DNA of 64,000 bases from Thalassotalea nanhaiensis. Its GTDB lineage: Bacteria; Pseudomonadota; Gammaproteobacteria; Enterobacterales; Alteromonadaceae. The notes beneath the pieces were generated by a model. It saw nothing but the letters and a program-made list of their open reading frames with translations, had not been told where the DNA came from and did not search any database. Positions within the stretch are counted from its first letter, which is position 1, and every line of letters starts with the position of its first letter. Of this stretch, positions 51,530-60,977 are shown one piece after another. The translations under genes were made by a program, and so were the position numbers. The stretch lies in the NCBI RefSeq assembly GCF_031583575.1, contig NZ_CP134146.1, positions 1,550,001 to 1,614,000 on the forward strand, read 5' to 3'.

Positions 51530-52611
51530 TACAATACACCTTTAGAGCTAGGCATAGCATCTCCACTAACCGTGATGGCTTGACCTAATGCACGGCCAAA
51601 CACTTTAAACAAGCTTTCAACCTGGTGGTGACAATTACCTTTTGTTGTTGAAAGGTGAAGAGTAATCGCCATAGCATCAGTTAAACTCTTGAAAAAATGA
51701 CTGACCATTTGTGTAGACATACCGCCAACACGGTTATCGGTAAATTCGCTATCAAAAACTAAATGCGCTCGACCAGATAAATCGATACTACACTCAGCTT
51801 TGCACTCATCCATTGGTAATACAAAACCGAAACGGGTAATACCACGTTTATTGCCAAGCGCTTGTTTCAACGCATCGCCAAGTGCTAGAGCTGTATCTTC
51901 AACACTGTGGTGATCATCGATATGCAAATCACCTTCAACAGTGCAAGTTAATGAGAACCCGCCGTGAGTAGCAATTTGATCAAGCATATGATCAAAAAAT
52001 CCTATGCCGGTGGCAATATTGTTTGAGCCAGATTTGTCTAAGTTAACTTGTACATTGATATCTGTTTCTTTCGTTGTGCGGGTAACGCTGGCTATGCGAG
52101 GGCTGTTTAATAATTGCTCGCTGATATCATTCCAGTTTAAACTTTCACGATTGTATTGAATTCCGGGGAGGCCCATATTCTTTGCCAGAGAAATATCAGT
52201 TTCTCGATCACCAATCACAAATGAATTAGCAAAATTAATCTTGCCTTGTTGCAAGTAATCACTCACTAAACCAAGCTTTGGTTTACGACAATTGCAGTTG
52301 TCTTCATCAAAATGTGGGCAAATAAGCTGATCTTGAAAGTTAACCCCTTGTGAGGCAAACACTTCCAGCATTTTGTCGTGCGGTAAATCAAAATCAGCTT
52401 GTGGGTAGCTATCAGTCCCTAAACCATCTTGATTAGATACGATCACTAAGGTGTAGCCACTTTGTTGAAGCTTTAAAAGTACAGGTATTACGTTTGGTTC
52501 AAACACCAACTTTTCTAATGAGTCTACTTGCTTATCACTGACAGGCTCTTCAATTAATGTGCCATCACGATCAATAAATAAGATATCTGATTTAGGCGCT
52601 ATGTTTTGCAT
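51529..52611 (-). CDS. hisB: Bifunctional histidinol-phosphatase / imidazoleglycerol-phosphate dehydratase
   Basis: 360 residues (E. coli 355). N-terminal HAD phosphatase: Asp14 and Asp16 in FIDRDGTL, zinc loop [26 protein letters not shown]-terminal dehydratase: [41 protein letters not shown] and [12 protein letters not shown] supply the manganese ligands. The two-domain fusion is the gammaproteobacterial form. Overlaps hisC by 13 bases. Confidence 0.98.
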   Translation of the reverse strand: MQNIAPKSDILFIDRDGTLIEEPVSDKQVDSLEKLVFEPNVIPVLLKLQQSGYTLVIVSNQDGLGTDSYPQADFDLPHDKMLEVFASQGVNFQDQLICPHFDEDNCNCRKPKLGLVSDYLQQGKINFANSFVIGDRETDISLAKNMGLPGIQYNRESLNWNDISEQLLNSPRIASVTRTTKETDINVQVNLDKSGSNNIATGIGFFDHMLDQIATHGGFSLTCTVEGDLHIDDHHSVEDTALALGDALKQALGNKRGITRFGFVLPMDECKAECSIDLSGRAHLVFDSEFTDNRVGGMSTQMVSHFFKSLTDAMAITLHLSTTKGNCHHQVESLFKVFGRALGQAITVSGDAMPSSKGVL

Positions 52612-53702
52612 TTTAAGACTTCCTGTTGTTGATTATAACTGTTAATCGCTGATTTAAACTGTTCAAGCTCATTTGCATTGCCAATGCTTACTCGTAAACA
52701 ATTCTCTAAACTTAATTGGCTTGATTGATTACGAATAAGTACACCTTGCTCTATCAGTGAATTAAATAGGGCATTGGCATCATTCGCTTGAAATAGAATG
52801 TAGTTGGTTTTTGAGGTAAATAATTTTACTAACCAAGATTGCTGTTTTAAAAATTCGCTAATCTCTGCAGTTAGCTTATTGGTTTGTAAAACCCTCTGCT
52901 GCATCTCATTTAAATTTTCTGTTAACGCTTGGCTTGCAATTACACTTACCGGATTCGAAATAGGGTAAGGAGCAATAATTTTGCTCATCATAGTAATTAC
53001 TTCTTCACTCGCTAAAGTAAATCCACAGCGTAAACCTGCTAATGCAAACGCTTTTGATAACGTTCTTAAAATCACTAAATTAGGGTACTCGTTCAGTAAT
53101 TTTGCAAAAGATAGTTCAGGGCAAAATTCAATATATGCTTCATCAACGACGACCAAAGCCGAGTTTTTAAATAACTCTAGTGTGGCAATGATATCTTTTT
53201 TATTTATCACATCACCTGTTGGGTTATTTGGTGAGCAGATAAATACAATTTTTGCGTTATCTTTGTTATCACTTAATTCAGCTAAGTCGAGCTGTAAGTC
53301 ATCAGTTAACGGAACTAAGGTTACGTTTATCGCATGAGATTTCGCACTTATCGCGTACATGCCATAGGTTGGCGGACAAATAATAATGTTATCCTGCGCT
53401 GATTGACAAAAGGTTCTAATCAATACTTCTATGCCTTCGTCAGCACCGCGAGTAGCTAATATTTGTTTATTATCTACCCCTGCATATTCTGCATAAGCAT
53501 TAATAAGCTGTTGTGGTTGAAAGTCTGGGTAGCGATTAAGGTTATTTAAACTAACATCAAGTTGGTTATTCCCGCCGGCTTCATTGGCATTTAGCCAAAA
53601 ACTACCACCAGATTGTTCGCGACGAGCTGATTGATAAGGCACCATGTTCAGCACATCTTCGCGGACTAAATTGTTGATTAAATTAAACGATTTATCCGTC
53701 AT
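52599..53702 (-). CDS. hisC: Histidinol-phosphate aminotransferase
   Basis: 367 residues. Fold-type I PLP enzyme: Schiff-base Lys217 in [35 protein letters not shown], and C-terminal [10 protein letters not shown]. Converts imidazole acetol-phosphate to histidinol-phosphate with glutamate. Two bases separate it from hisD. Confidence 0.97.
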   Translation of the reverse strand: MTDKSFNLINNLVREDVLNMVPYQSARREQSGGSFWLNANEAGGNNQLDVSLNNLNRYPDFQPQQLINAYAEYAGVDNKQILATRGADEGIEVLIRTFCQSAQDNIIICPPTYGMYAISAKSHAINVTLVPLTDDLQLDLAELSDNKDNAKIVFICSPNNPTGDVINKKDIIATLELFKNSALVVVDEAYIEFCPELSFAKLLNEYPNLVILRTLSKAFALAGLRCGFTLASEEVITMMSKIIAPYPISNPVSVIASQALTENLNEMQQRVLQTNKLTAEISEFLKQQSWLVKLFTSKTNYILFQANDANALFNSLIEQGVLIRNQSSQLSLENCLRVSIGNANELEQFKSAINSYNQQQEVLKCKT

Positions 53703-53704
53703 AA

Positions 53705-54991
53705 TTATTTCTCCAAACGTATGGTTACTGCACGTTGATGTGCATCTAACCCTTCCGCATCGGTTAGTTCAATAATTGTTTCGGCTAAAGACTGTAAGCC
53801 TTTTTTGCTTAGTTCCTGCACTGTATAGCGTCGAGAAAAGTCAGCTAGTGATAACGACGATATTACTTTTGAGTACCCATACGTGGGTAATACGTGATTT
53901 GTGCCACTGGCATAATCACCGGCAGACTCTGGAGAGTAATCGCCAACAAAAATAGAACCGGCAGAGCGTATTTTTGTCATTAACTGCTGTGGATTTTCAG
54001 TTTGAATACTTAAATGCTCAGGACCATATAGGTTAGATACTTGTACCGCTTCATTGATGTCATCACAAACAATTAATCGACTTTCGCTTAACGCTTGCTT
54101 AGCGATATCTTTACGACTTAATAATTCTACTTGCAGGTCAAGCTCTGTTTGTACATTGCTCGCCACATTAGCTGAATTGGTCACTAATATTACCTGAGAA
54201 TCTGGACCATGCTCTGCTTGTGATAATAAATCTGCAGCTACAAATGCCGGAGTTGCGCTTTCATCGGCAATCACTAATAGCTCAGATGGTCCTGCTGGCA
54301 TATCAATAGCAAAACCAGGAACCAATTGTGAAAGTTGTTTCTTAGCCTCTGTGACAAAACGATTACCAGGGCCAAATACTTTATTCACCGGTTTAATTGT
54401 TTCAGTGCCAAGCGCGAGGGCTGCAATTGCCTGTGCTCCACCTATGGTATAAATCTCTTTAATTTGACAAAGCTTTGCTGCATAGATAATTTCATCAGCA
54501 ATGTCACCTTGCTTGTTTGGTGGACAAACCAAAACAACTCGATTACAGCCAGCTAATTTAGCCGGCACACCTAGCATTAAAACGGTTGATGGAAGCGGAG
54601 CAGAACCAGCCGGAATATATAAGCCAACACTGTCAATCGCTTCTGTTTTAAGAGTGCACTTAACGCCAGGCATAGTTTCGACAACAATGTCGGTAGTTTT
54701 TTGGGCGATATGAAAGCGTTCAATTTGACCGTAGGCTGTTTGAATGGCCAATTTTCGTTTGTCTGATAAACGTTGCGTCGCTTTAACTACGGCTTTATCA
54801 GTCAATAGCAAAGAACTCAGATTAACCTTGTCAAACTCCGCCGTTAAGTCAAACAAGGCGTTATCACCTTGCTTGTCTACTCTTTTAATTATGTTTGCAA
54901 CGGTTTTACTTAAACCTTTATTATCACTAATCGCAGGTCTTGAAAGAGCTTTCGTTTGTTCACTAGTATTTAATGTTGACCAATTTAACAT
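53705..54991 (-). CDS. hisD: Histidinol dehydrogenase
   Basis: 428 residues (E. coli 434). Zinc enzyme doing the last two oxidations to histidine. Conserved blocks: GLYIPAGSAPLPSTVLMLGVPA, DMPAGPSELLVIAD, LSQAEHGPDSQ (zinc ligands), GPEHLSI and GDYASGTNHVLPT. Three bases after hisG. Confidence 0.98.
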   Translation of the reverse strand: MLNWSTLNTSEQTKALSRPAISDNKGLSKTVANIIKRVDKQGDNALFDLTAEFDKVNLSSLLLTDKAVVKATQRLSDKRKLAIQTAYGQIERFHIAQKTTDIVVETMPGVKCTLKTEAIDSVGLYIPAGSAPLPSTVLMLGVPAKLAGCNRVVLVCPPNKQGDIADEIIYAAKLCQIKEIYTIGGAQAIAALALGTETIKPVNKVFGPGNRFVTEAKKQLSQLVPGFAIDMPAGPSELLVIADESATPAFVAADLLSQAEHGPDSQVILVTNSANVASNVQTELDLQVELLSRKDIAKQALSESRLIVCDDINEAVQVSNLYGPEHLSIQTENPQQLMTKIRSAGSIFVGDYSPESAGDYASGTNHVLPTYGYSKVISSLSLADFSRRYTVQELSKKGLQSLAETIIELTDAEGLDAHQRAVTIRLEK

Positions 54992-54994
54992 GTG

Positions 54995-55900
54995 TTATCC
55001 CATCATTTTTTCAATTGGCATAACCAAGATAGAATTACAGCCTAATTCTTTTAGCTCTTCCATGGTTTCCCAGAAGAATGTTTCGGTGCTCACCATGTGA
55101 ATAGCAACTCTGTCATCACGCTCCGCAAGAGGTAAAACCGTAGGTGTTTCACTACCAGGCATAAGCGCTACTACTTCGTTCAACTTGTCTTTAGGAGCGT
55201 GCATCATGATGTATTTACTTTCTTTGGCCTTTAATACCCCTTCAATGCGAGGAATTAAGGTATTTAGTGTCTTTTGCTTTTCAGTTGATAGAGGCTGACT
55301 ACCTTGAATTAACGCCGCTTTCGATTGATAGATAACTTCAACTTCTTTTAAGCCATTTGCTTCTAATGTAGTGCCTGTTGAAACTAAATCGCATATACCA
55401 TCAGCTAAGCCAACTCGAGGAGCAACTTCTACCGAGCCGTTTAACTTACAGAATTCAAATTTAATATTATTGTCATTGGCAAAGCGCGTTAGCAGTCTTG
55501 GGTAAGTCGTTGCTAAACGCAATCCATCTAAGCTTTGAATACCTTGATATTCAGTTTCTTCAGGTAATGCAATTGACAACCGACAGCCACCAAACTTAAG
55601 TGACATAATCTTATTGTAGTCACTATTTTCATTGGTTAACTCACGCTCTAACGCGTGTTCTTCTAAAGTGTTGTCACCAACAATACCAAGATCACACACA
55701 CCATCCATCACTAAACCAGGAATATCTGAGCTGCGCACTAGCATCAAATCAATTGGCATATTTGCTACATGCGCTAACAAACGACGATCGGCTAAATTAA
55801 TTTTCATACCACAACGCTTGAATAAGCTTTGTGATTCATCACTTAAACGGCCAGATTTTTGTATGGCAATTCTAAGTCTCTGCTTGTCGGTAGTAGTCAT
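54995..55900 (-). CDS. hisG: ATP phosphoribosyltransferase (long form)
   Basis: 301 residues from the ATG at 55900 ([10 protein letters not shown]); GGAG lies six bases upstream. A TTG four codons earlier (55912) overlaps that ribosome site and is unlikely. [22 protein letters not shown] and the PRPP loop [14 protein letters not shown] are seen; the C-terminal ACT-like regulatory domain (about 225-300) marks the long, histidine-inhibited form. First enzyme of the pathway and first structural gene after the attenuator. Confidence 0.97.
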   Translation of the reverse strand: MTTTDKQRLRIAIQKSGRLSDESQSLFKRCGMKINLADRRLLAHVANMPIDLMLVRSSDIPGLVMDGVCDLGIVGDNTLEEHALERELTNENSDYNKIMSLKFGGCRLSIALPEETEYQGIQSLDGLRLATTYPRLLTRFANDNNIKFEFCKLNGSVEVAPRVGLADGICDLVSTGTTLEANGLKEVEVIYQSKAALIQGSQPLSTEKQKTLNTLIPRIEGVLKAKESKYIMMHAPKDKLNEVVALMPGSETPTVLPLAERDDRVAIHMVSTETFFWETMEELKELGCNSILVMPIEKMMG

Positions 55901-55964
55901 TTGTTGCTCCAAAATAAATATTTATAAATTTGTAATTTTAATCAGTTTAAACGGAATTCAGAGG

Positions 55965-56017
55965 CATGAGTCGAATTTGATGCCATCCTTGGCAAGTCGA
56001 CATTCCATCATCCATGA
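55965..56017 (-). repeat. Solitary 53-bp repeat unit in the his leader
   Basis: Reverse-complement copy of the unit tandemly repeated at 8351-8562: about 48 of 53 bases equal to unit 3. Placed between the his attenuator terminator and hisG. The hairpin arm next to CATGAGTCGA is weakened by base changes. Confidence 0.92.
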
Positions 56018-56019
56018 AG

Positions 56020-56052
56020 TAAAAAACCCCGAAAAAGTGGACTCTTTCGGGG
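56020..56052 (-). terminator. his attenuator terminator
   Basis: On the minus strand CCCCGAAA (56052-56045), loop, TTTCGGGG (56034-56027), then six T. An upstream segment GGACTCTT (56085-56078) can instead pair with AAGAGTCC (56046-56039), the terminator loop plus two bases of its left arm. Confidence 0.88.
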
Positions 56053-56090
56053 CATTGCTTATTTTGAGCGTCGCTTTAAGAGTCCATAGA

Positions 56091-56112
56091 CCCTCAGCGA
56101 ATAACCTGAGGG
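56091..56112 (-). promoter_or_regulatory. his leader pause hairpin
   Basis: CCCTCAG/CTGAGGG, 7-bp stem with an 8-base loop, starting right after the leader-peptide stop codon. Position fits the 1:2 hairpin of a translation-coupled attenuator. Confidence 0.7.
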
Positions 56113-56157
56113 CTAGTCGATAATATGATGACGATGATGTAAGTTCAGGTTAAACAT
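56113..56157 (-). CDS. hisL: his operon leader peptide
   Basis: 14 codons: MFNLNLHHRHHIID, then TAG. Four of five successive codons are CAT (histidine), split by one CGT. It precedes two hairpins and the hisG gene. Ribosome stalling at these codons when charged tRNA-His is short would favour read-through. E. coli HisL has seven His in a row; here the run is shorter and interrupted. Ribosome site AAGAGA about 8 bases upstream. Confidence 0.88.
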   Translation of the reverse strand: MFNLNLHHRHHIID

Positions 56158-56213
56158 TATGTATTCTCTTTAAAATAAGGAGCTTAGCTGTAGCACCAGC
56201 TCTGTTATGAACA

Positions 56214-56242
56214 CAATAATGTTTTTTAGGTCCAATCGTCAA
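56214..56242 (-). promoter_or_regulatory. Possible his operon promoter
   Basis: Minus strand TTGACG (56242-56237), 17-base spacer, TTATTG (56219-56214), about 55 bases before the leader peptide. The -10 is poor. Confidence 0.35.
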
Positions 56243-56456
56243 TAGTTATTTATGAAATAAATGTGAATAATTAAATACATTTTTGCATAAGTCATAACTT
56301 TTTTATTTTTTGTGGCTAGGCAATTGATAAATAGCTTAACGTATTTACTAAATGATAGATGTATTCAGTTCGGTTTTAATTGTTTTAATTGTTTACCTAA
56401 AATAGTTACTGGTTATAATATTGCTTTCTTCACTTTACCAAAAGCATACTTAATTA

Positions 56457-58424
56457 ATGACCAGTTTAACTACCACTGTTGCTAAAGCTTTTGCTAAAGA
56501 TGGTCCTCTTGCTAAAGTTATTCCTGGATTTAACCCTCGCCAAGCACAACTTGATATGGCAAACGAAGTTGATCTGGCTATAAAGAATAAAGCTAAGTTA
56601 ATTGTTGAGGCCGGCACCGGTACTGGTAAAACGTTCGCTTATTTAATTCCTGCATTAGCATCCAAGAAAAAGGTGATCGTTTCAACTGGAACAAAAAACT
56701 TGCAAGAGCAGCTGTTCCATAAAGACTTGCCCTTAGTCAAAAAAGCCCTAGAAAGTGGTCATAAAATTGCACTATTAAAAGGGCGGTCCAATTATTTGTG
56801 TTTATTTCGCTTAGAAGAAAATTTTTCCAGTTCAACTGAAAAACGTCATCAAGTTGGTGGCGCACTAGATGCTAAAACATTGCAAGACCTTGTCGCAGTT
56901 AGGCAATGGTCGAGCAGTACTCAATCTGGAGATATTGGAGAGTTAACCAATGTTGCTGAAGACTCGTTAATATTTGCGCAAATAACGTCTACCACAGATA
57001 ACTGCTTAGGCAGAAATTGCCCTGAATATGAAAAATGCTATTTGGTAAAAGCGAGAGAAAGAGCAATTGACGCTGACTTGGTGGTTGTTAACCATCACCT
57101 GTTTTTTGCGGATATGGCCCTTAAAGATACAGGGTTTGGTGAGTTAATTCCTCAATCTGATGTCGTTATTTTTGATGAAGCCCATCAACTCGGTGATATT
57201 GCTAGTGAATATTTTGGCCAAGCTTTTTCAACCAAGCAATTACTTGAACTCGCACTGGATTGCCTGCAGCAATATAAAATTGATTTAACCGATGTAAAAC
57301 AACTTGCTAAGGCTGCTGAAAAGTTACAACGTACGGCAGGGGATTTTAGGCTGCTTTTTGCTCAAGATCCCGAACGTGGGAATTGGCGTCATAAAGTAAG
57401 CCAAGCACAGTTTGCTCGAGCATTCGCTCAATTACATACCGACTTAAAATTTTTATTTGATGTATTAAAAATATGTGTCTCGCGCAGTGAAGCGATAGAC
57501 AATTGCTTTGATAGAGCAACCGAACTGTTAACAAAGTACGACATTATGAATAATACCGAAAGTTTTGGTATGAGTTTATGGTATGAAACCACGCGTAGGC
57601 ATGTTGTATTGCACCAAACGCCATTATCTGTTGCCGATAAATTTCAACAATTTATTGATGATTCAGAATCGGCTTGGGTGTTCACCTCGGCGACCTTAGC
57701 GGTAAATGGCAACTTTAGTCACTTTAGTGACGAGCTGGGCTTGGCACAAGCAAAGCAATTATTATTGGAAAGTCCGTTCAATTATCCTACGCAATCCAAA
57801 TTGTTTGTCCCTAGGTATCTGCCTGAAGCAAATCACCATTCACGCTCTCAGGCGTTAGTTAACATTGCCATGCCGTTAATAAAAGCCAGTAACGGCAGCT
57901 GTTTTATGTTGTTCACGTCTTATCGAATGTTAAACCAAGTGGCTGAGTTGTTGAGCGATGAAATTGACAACCCTTTGTTAGTACAAGGTCAAATGGCAAA
58001 GAGTGTGTTGTTAGACAGTTTTGTGGAGCAAAAGGATGCAGTCCTACTTGCAACGGCTTCTTTTTGGGAAGGCGTTGATGTAAGGGGGGATAACTTAACC
58101 TGTGTTATTATTGATAAATTGCCATTTAGTGCACCAGATGAGCCATTGCTGCAAGCTAAAAGTGAAGATGTTAAACGCAAAGGTGGCGATCCCTTTGGTC
58201 AAATTCAACTCCCGCAAGCAGTTATCGCGTTGAAGCAGGGAGTAGGGCGATTAATTAGGGATGTGAGCGATCAAGGTGTACTTGCTATTTGTGATAGTCG
58301 TATAGTTAATCGTCCTTACGGACAAGTGTTTTTATCCAGTTTGCCAAACATGGATAGAACAAGAGATATAAATAGCGCTGTTAAATTTTTGCAGCGTATA
58401 AATACCGATAATAAGATAAACTAG
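56457..58424 (+). CDS. yoaA: ATP-dependent DNA helicase, YoaA (DinG/XPD-like)
   Basis: 655 residues (E. coli YoaA 636). Superfamily 2 iron-sulfur helicase: Walker A EAGTGTGKTFAY, DEAH box IFDEAHQLGD, cluster cysteines in NYLCLF and NCLGRNCPEYEKCY, and C-terminal motif VI KQGVGRLIR. YoaA assists replication-fork repair in E. coli with the HolC clamp-loader subunit. tsaB follows in the same direction, as in E. coli. Confidence 0.95.
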   Translation: MTSLTTTVAKAFAKDGPLAKVIPGFNPRQAQLDMANEVDLAIKNKAKLIVEAGTGTGKTFAYLIPALASKKKVIVSTGTKNLQEQLFHKDLPLVKKALESGHKIALLKGRSNYLCLFRLEENFSSSTEKRHQVGGALDAKTLQDLVAVRQWSSSTQSGDIGELTNVAEDSLIFAQITSTTDNCLGRNCPEYEKCYLVKARERAIDADLVVVNHHLFFADMALKDTGFGELIPQSDVVIFDEAHQLGDIASEYFGQAFSTKQLLELALDCLQQYKIDLTDVKQLAKAAEKLQRTAGDFRLLFAQDPERGNWRHKVSQAQFARAFAQLHTDLKFLFDVLKICVSRSEAIDNCFDRATELLTKYDIMNNTESFGMSLWYETTRRHVVLHQTPLSVADKFQQFIDDSESAWVFTSATLAVNGNFSHFSDELGLAQAKQLLLESPFNYPTQSKLFVPRYLPEANHHSRSQALVNIAMPLIKASNGSCFMLFTSYRMLNQVAELLSDEIDNPLLVQGQMAKSVLLDSFVEQKDAVLLATASFWEGVDVRGDNLTCVIIDKLPFSAPDEPLLQAKSEDVKRKGGDPFGQIQLPQAVIALKQGVGRLIRDVSDQGVLAICDSRIVNRPYGQVFLSSLPNMDRTRDINSAVKFLQRINTDNKIN

Positions 58425-58481
58425 TATTATTACTAGTGCATCCTAAAATGATGTCAATTCAATTGTAAAGAGAGACTAATA

Positions 58482-59183
58482 GTGAACTATTTGGCCATTG
58501 ATGCCTCAACAGAAGCTTGTTCTGTTGCCTTAACATTTCAAGGTGAAATTTATAGCCGTTATGAGTTATGCCCGCAATCGCACAGTTTATTGTTGTTGCC
58601 GATGGTTGACGAAGTATTAAAAGAAGCTGGTGTTAAACTGAATCAACTTGATGGTTTGATCTATGGCCGTGGTCCGGGCAGCTTTACTGGTGTTCGAATC
58701 GGCATAGGTGTTGCGCAAGGTTTAGGCTATTCATCTAAGTTAAAATTGGTGGGTGTTTCAACATTACAAACCATGGCGCAATTAGCGTATTTAAACCATG
58801 GGCACACCCAGGTGATTTCAGCCATAGACGCCCGAATGAGCGAAGCATATTGTGGCATGTATACCGTTGATGAAAATCAAATCATGCAAGCTGTTATACC
58901 AGAAGCGGTAATTGCTCCTGAATTTGTTAATGAATTAACAAAAGATGATAGAAGCTCCGCTGACTTAGTGGGTGTTGGCAGTGCTTGGGCTGCCTACCCG
59001 CAACAGTTAAGTAATATTGAGCAAATAACGATTAATAAAGAAGTTGAATTTCCTAATGCGGTTGCCATGTTACCAATCGGGATAAAAGAATTTGAAAAGG
59101 GTAACGCGATTGACGCTCAACATGCTGAGCCTGTGTATTTACGTGATACTGTAACCTGGAAAAAATTACCGGGCAGAGAGTAA
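58482..59183 (+). CDS. tsaB: tRNA threonylcarbamoyladenosine biosynthesis protein TsaB
   Basis: 233 residues (E. coli 231), GTG start with AGAGAG about eight bases upstream. ASKHA-fold start LAIDASTEACSVAL, then GRGPGSFTGVRIGIGVAQGL and the IDARMSEAY block. Scaffold partner of TsaD and TsaE for t6A modification at position 37 of ANN-decoding tRNAs. Confidence 0.96.
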   Translation: MNYLAIDASTEACSVALTFQGEIYSRYELCPQSHSLLLLPMVDEVLKEAGVKLNQLDGLIYGRGPGSFTGVRIGIGVAQGLGYSSKLKLVGVSTLQTMAQLAYLNHGHTQVISAIDARMSEAYCGMYTVDENQIMQAVIPEAVIAPEFVNELTKDDRSSADLVGVGSAWAAYPQQLSNIEQITINKEVEFPNAVAMLPIGIKEFEKGNAIDAQHAEPVYLRDTVTWKKLPGRE

Positions 59184-59316
59184 TCTTTACGGCAACAATC
59201 CCTAGTATTGGAGATAAACCATTAAAAATAAACCGGATGCAATACCAGCGAATAAAACATCATCAATATATCACTTTTTAACGACCAACTTCTGGTCGTT
59301 ACTGGTTGTTGCTTTC

Positions 59317-59901
59317 GTGTTAAAAGAAACGCCATATATAGGTATTCCATTTAATTGGCTGGAAAGTTACTTTCATGAATTAAGTCATGGTTTAGCTGCA
59401 CTTGTAACTGGCGGTAGAATACTGCAAATAGAATTGTTTCCAAATGGTGCAGGACTGTGTACTACTCAAGGCGGTATTGCGTTTATCATTGCTTTTTCAG
59501 GGTATGCTGGAGCGGTCGGTTGGGGAGTGTTAATTTACAGAATTGCTGAGTTTAAATCTTCAATCAGCCGTTATTTTAGTTTATTTATTGTGTTTGTCTT
59601 AGCCTTGTCATGCATACTGTGGGTTCGGGATTTACTTACTTTAGTGATTATTTTAATTCTTATTGCAACCTTTGCTTTAAGTATTAAAATTTCTCATTTT
59701 AATTTTTTACCGGTTATATTAAAACTGTTTGCTATTATGGTGTTATTGAATAGTTTAAGCTCTCCCTTATATCTTCTTGATGGTCGCGGTATTGGCGATG
59801 GTAGTGCATTAGCTGAGATCACATTTATTCCTGAAATAGTATGGATTTTAATTTGGTCGGCAATCGGTATTTATTCAATATTCAGATTAGCAAAAAAATA
59901 A
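59317..59901 (+). CDS. M50-like membrane metallopeptidase
   Basis: 194 residues from the GTG at 59317, given as the conservative start. Zinc motif HELSH (His20, Glu21, His24 in this numbering) followed by GLAALVTGGRIL, and several membrane spans, as in M50B peptidases with an unspecific role. The frame is open back to a stop at 59215-59217; ATT at 59221 has GGAG seven bases upstream and would add 32 residues (KNKPDAIPANKTSS...FWSLLVVAFV), completing the first membrane span, whereas the GTG has no ribosome site and cuts that span. So the true start may be AUU at 59221. Lies between tsaB and an alpha/beta hydrolase. Confidence 0.8.
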   Translation: MLKETPYIGIPFNWLESYFHELSHGLAALVTGGRILQIELFPNGAGLCTTQGGIAFIIAFSGYAGAVGWGVLIYRIAEFKSSISRYFSLFIVFVLALSCILWVRDLLTLVIILILIATFALSIKISHFNFLPVILKLFAIMVLLNSLSSPLYLLDGRGIGDGSALAEITFIPEIVWILIWSAIGIYSIFRLAKK

Positions 59902-59928
59902 TACTAATCTCGACAATAAGGATTCATT

Positions 59929-60795
59929 TTGATTCGTGACGTAAGCTACAAACTAGTTCATGGGAAAATTGCAGGCATCACCTTGGGTAATCCAAAGGCC
60001 CCTGTAGTTTTATGCTTGCATGGTTGGCTTGATAATTGTGCCAGCTTTTTACCTTTTTTTGATGCCTTAATCGAGCAAAAAAGCGAACTGTTAAATCAAT
60101 ACCAATTCGTCGCAATCGATTGGCCAGGACACGGTCATTCAGATCATCGCAGCTCAGATGCACATTATCATTTCATCGATTGGTGTTACGACTTATTGCA
60201 ATTACTTGATGTTAATCAATGGCAACAAATCACGATAATAGGCCATTCAATGGGCGGTATGGCTGCAACATTATTTACCTCGGCCTTTAACGACAAAGTC
60301 GATGAATTGATATTAGTTGAGTCAATTGGTTTATTAACTCAAAACGAAAACCCGAGTGAGCAATTACGCAAAGGCATGCTAAGTCGTTTGCAGCTTCAAC
60401 AAAAACAAACAACAGTCCACCAAAGTGTTGAAGCAGCGGTCAAAGCAAGAATGAATGTGTCTGATTTAAGTGACAACGATGCCAAATTGTTGGTAGAACG
60501 TGGCTTACAAACGGTTGAAAGTGGCGTCACATGGCGCTCAGATGCAAGGTTGAGAAATGTATCTCCGCAACGTTTTTCGTTAAAACAAGCGATTCAAATA
60601 GTGTCTAATTTACATTGTCCGATAACTCTCGCGATTGGTGAAAATGGCTTTGATATGGTTCAAACGGGCGTTAAGATCTTTGCTGAACATATTTCTTGCT
60701 ACCAACAGTATACAATCAACGGTGGCCATCATCCTCATATGGAAAGTCCAAAAGCGTTTATAGACATTGTTGAGAAAGCCCTTAAAAAAAATTAA
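59929..60795 (+). CDS. Alpha/beta-fold hydrolase
   Basis: 288 residues, TTG start with AAGGA seven bases upstream (MIRDVSYKLVHG). Oxyanion/HG motif LCLHGWLDNCASF, DWPGHGHSDH, nucleophile elbow GHSMGG, and C-terminal GGHHPHME with the catalytic histidine. Cytoplasmic by sequence. The substrate (ester, thioester or lactone) is unknown. Sits 27 bases after the M50 gene, so probably cotranscribed with it. Confidence 0.88.
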   Translation: MIRDVSYKLVHGKIAGITLGNPKAPVVLCLHGWLDNCASFLPFFDALIEQKSELLNQYQFVAIDWPGHGHSDHRSSDAHYHFIDWCYDLLQLLDVNQWQQITIIGHSMGGMAATLFTSAFNDKVDELILVESIGLLTQNENPSEQLRKGMLSRLQLQQKQTTVHQSVEAAVKARMNVSDLSDNDAKLLVERGLQTVESGVTWRSDARLRNVSPQRFSLKQAIQIVSNLHCPITLAIGENGFDMVQTGVKIFAEHISCYQQYTINGGHHPHMESPKAFIDIVEKALKKN

Positions 60796-60977
60796 ATTAA
60801 TCTTTTCTGGTCATACCTCTTGCAATTGTTGCTCATTGTGAAATGATAAGTGCCTAAAAATAAGGCCGTCTATACTCATAACATATAATTAAATAGAGAT
60901 AGAACGGAAAATAAGAAAAGGGTGTCATTGTATTAACCAACAGTGAGATTTACCCTAAAAGTAACAGGAGATGTAGT

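Noticed and set aside
59928-59931. Frameshift or missing ATG at the alpha/beta hydrolase start
   Set aside because: TTG with AAGGA at seven bases explains the start; no frameshift needed.
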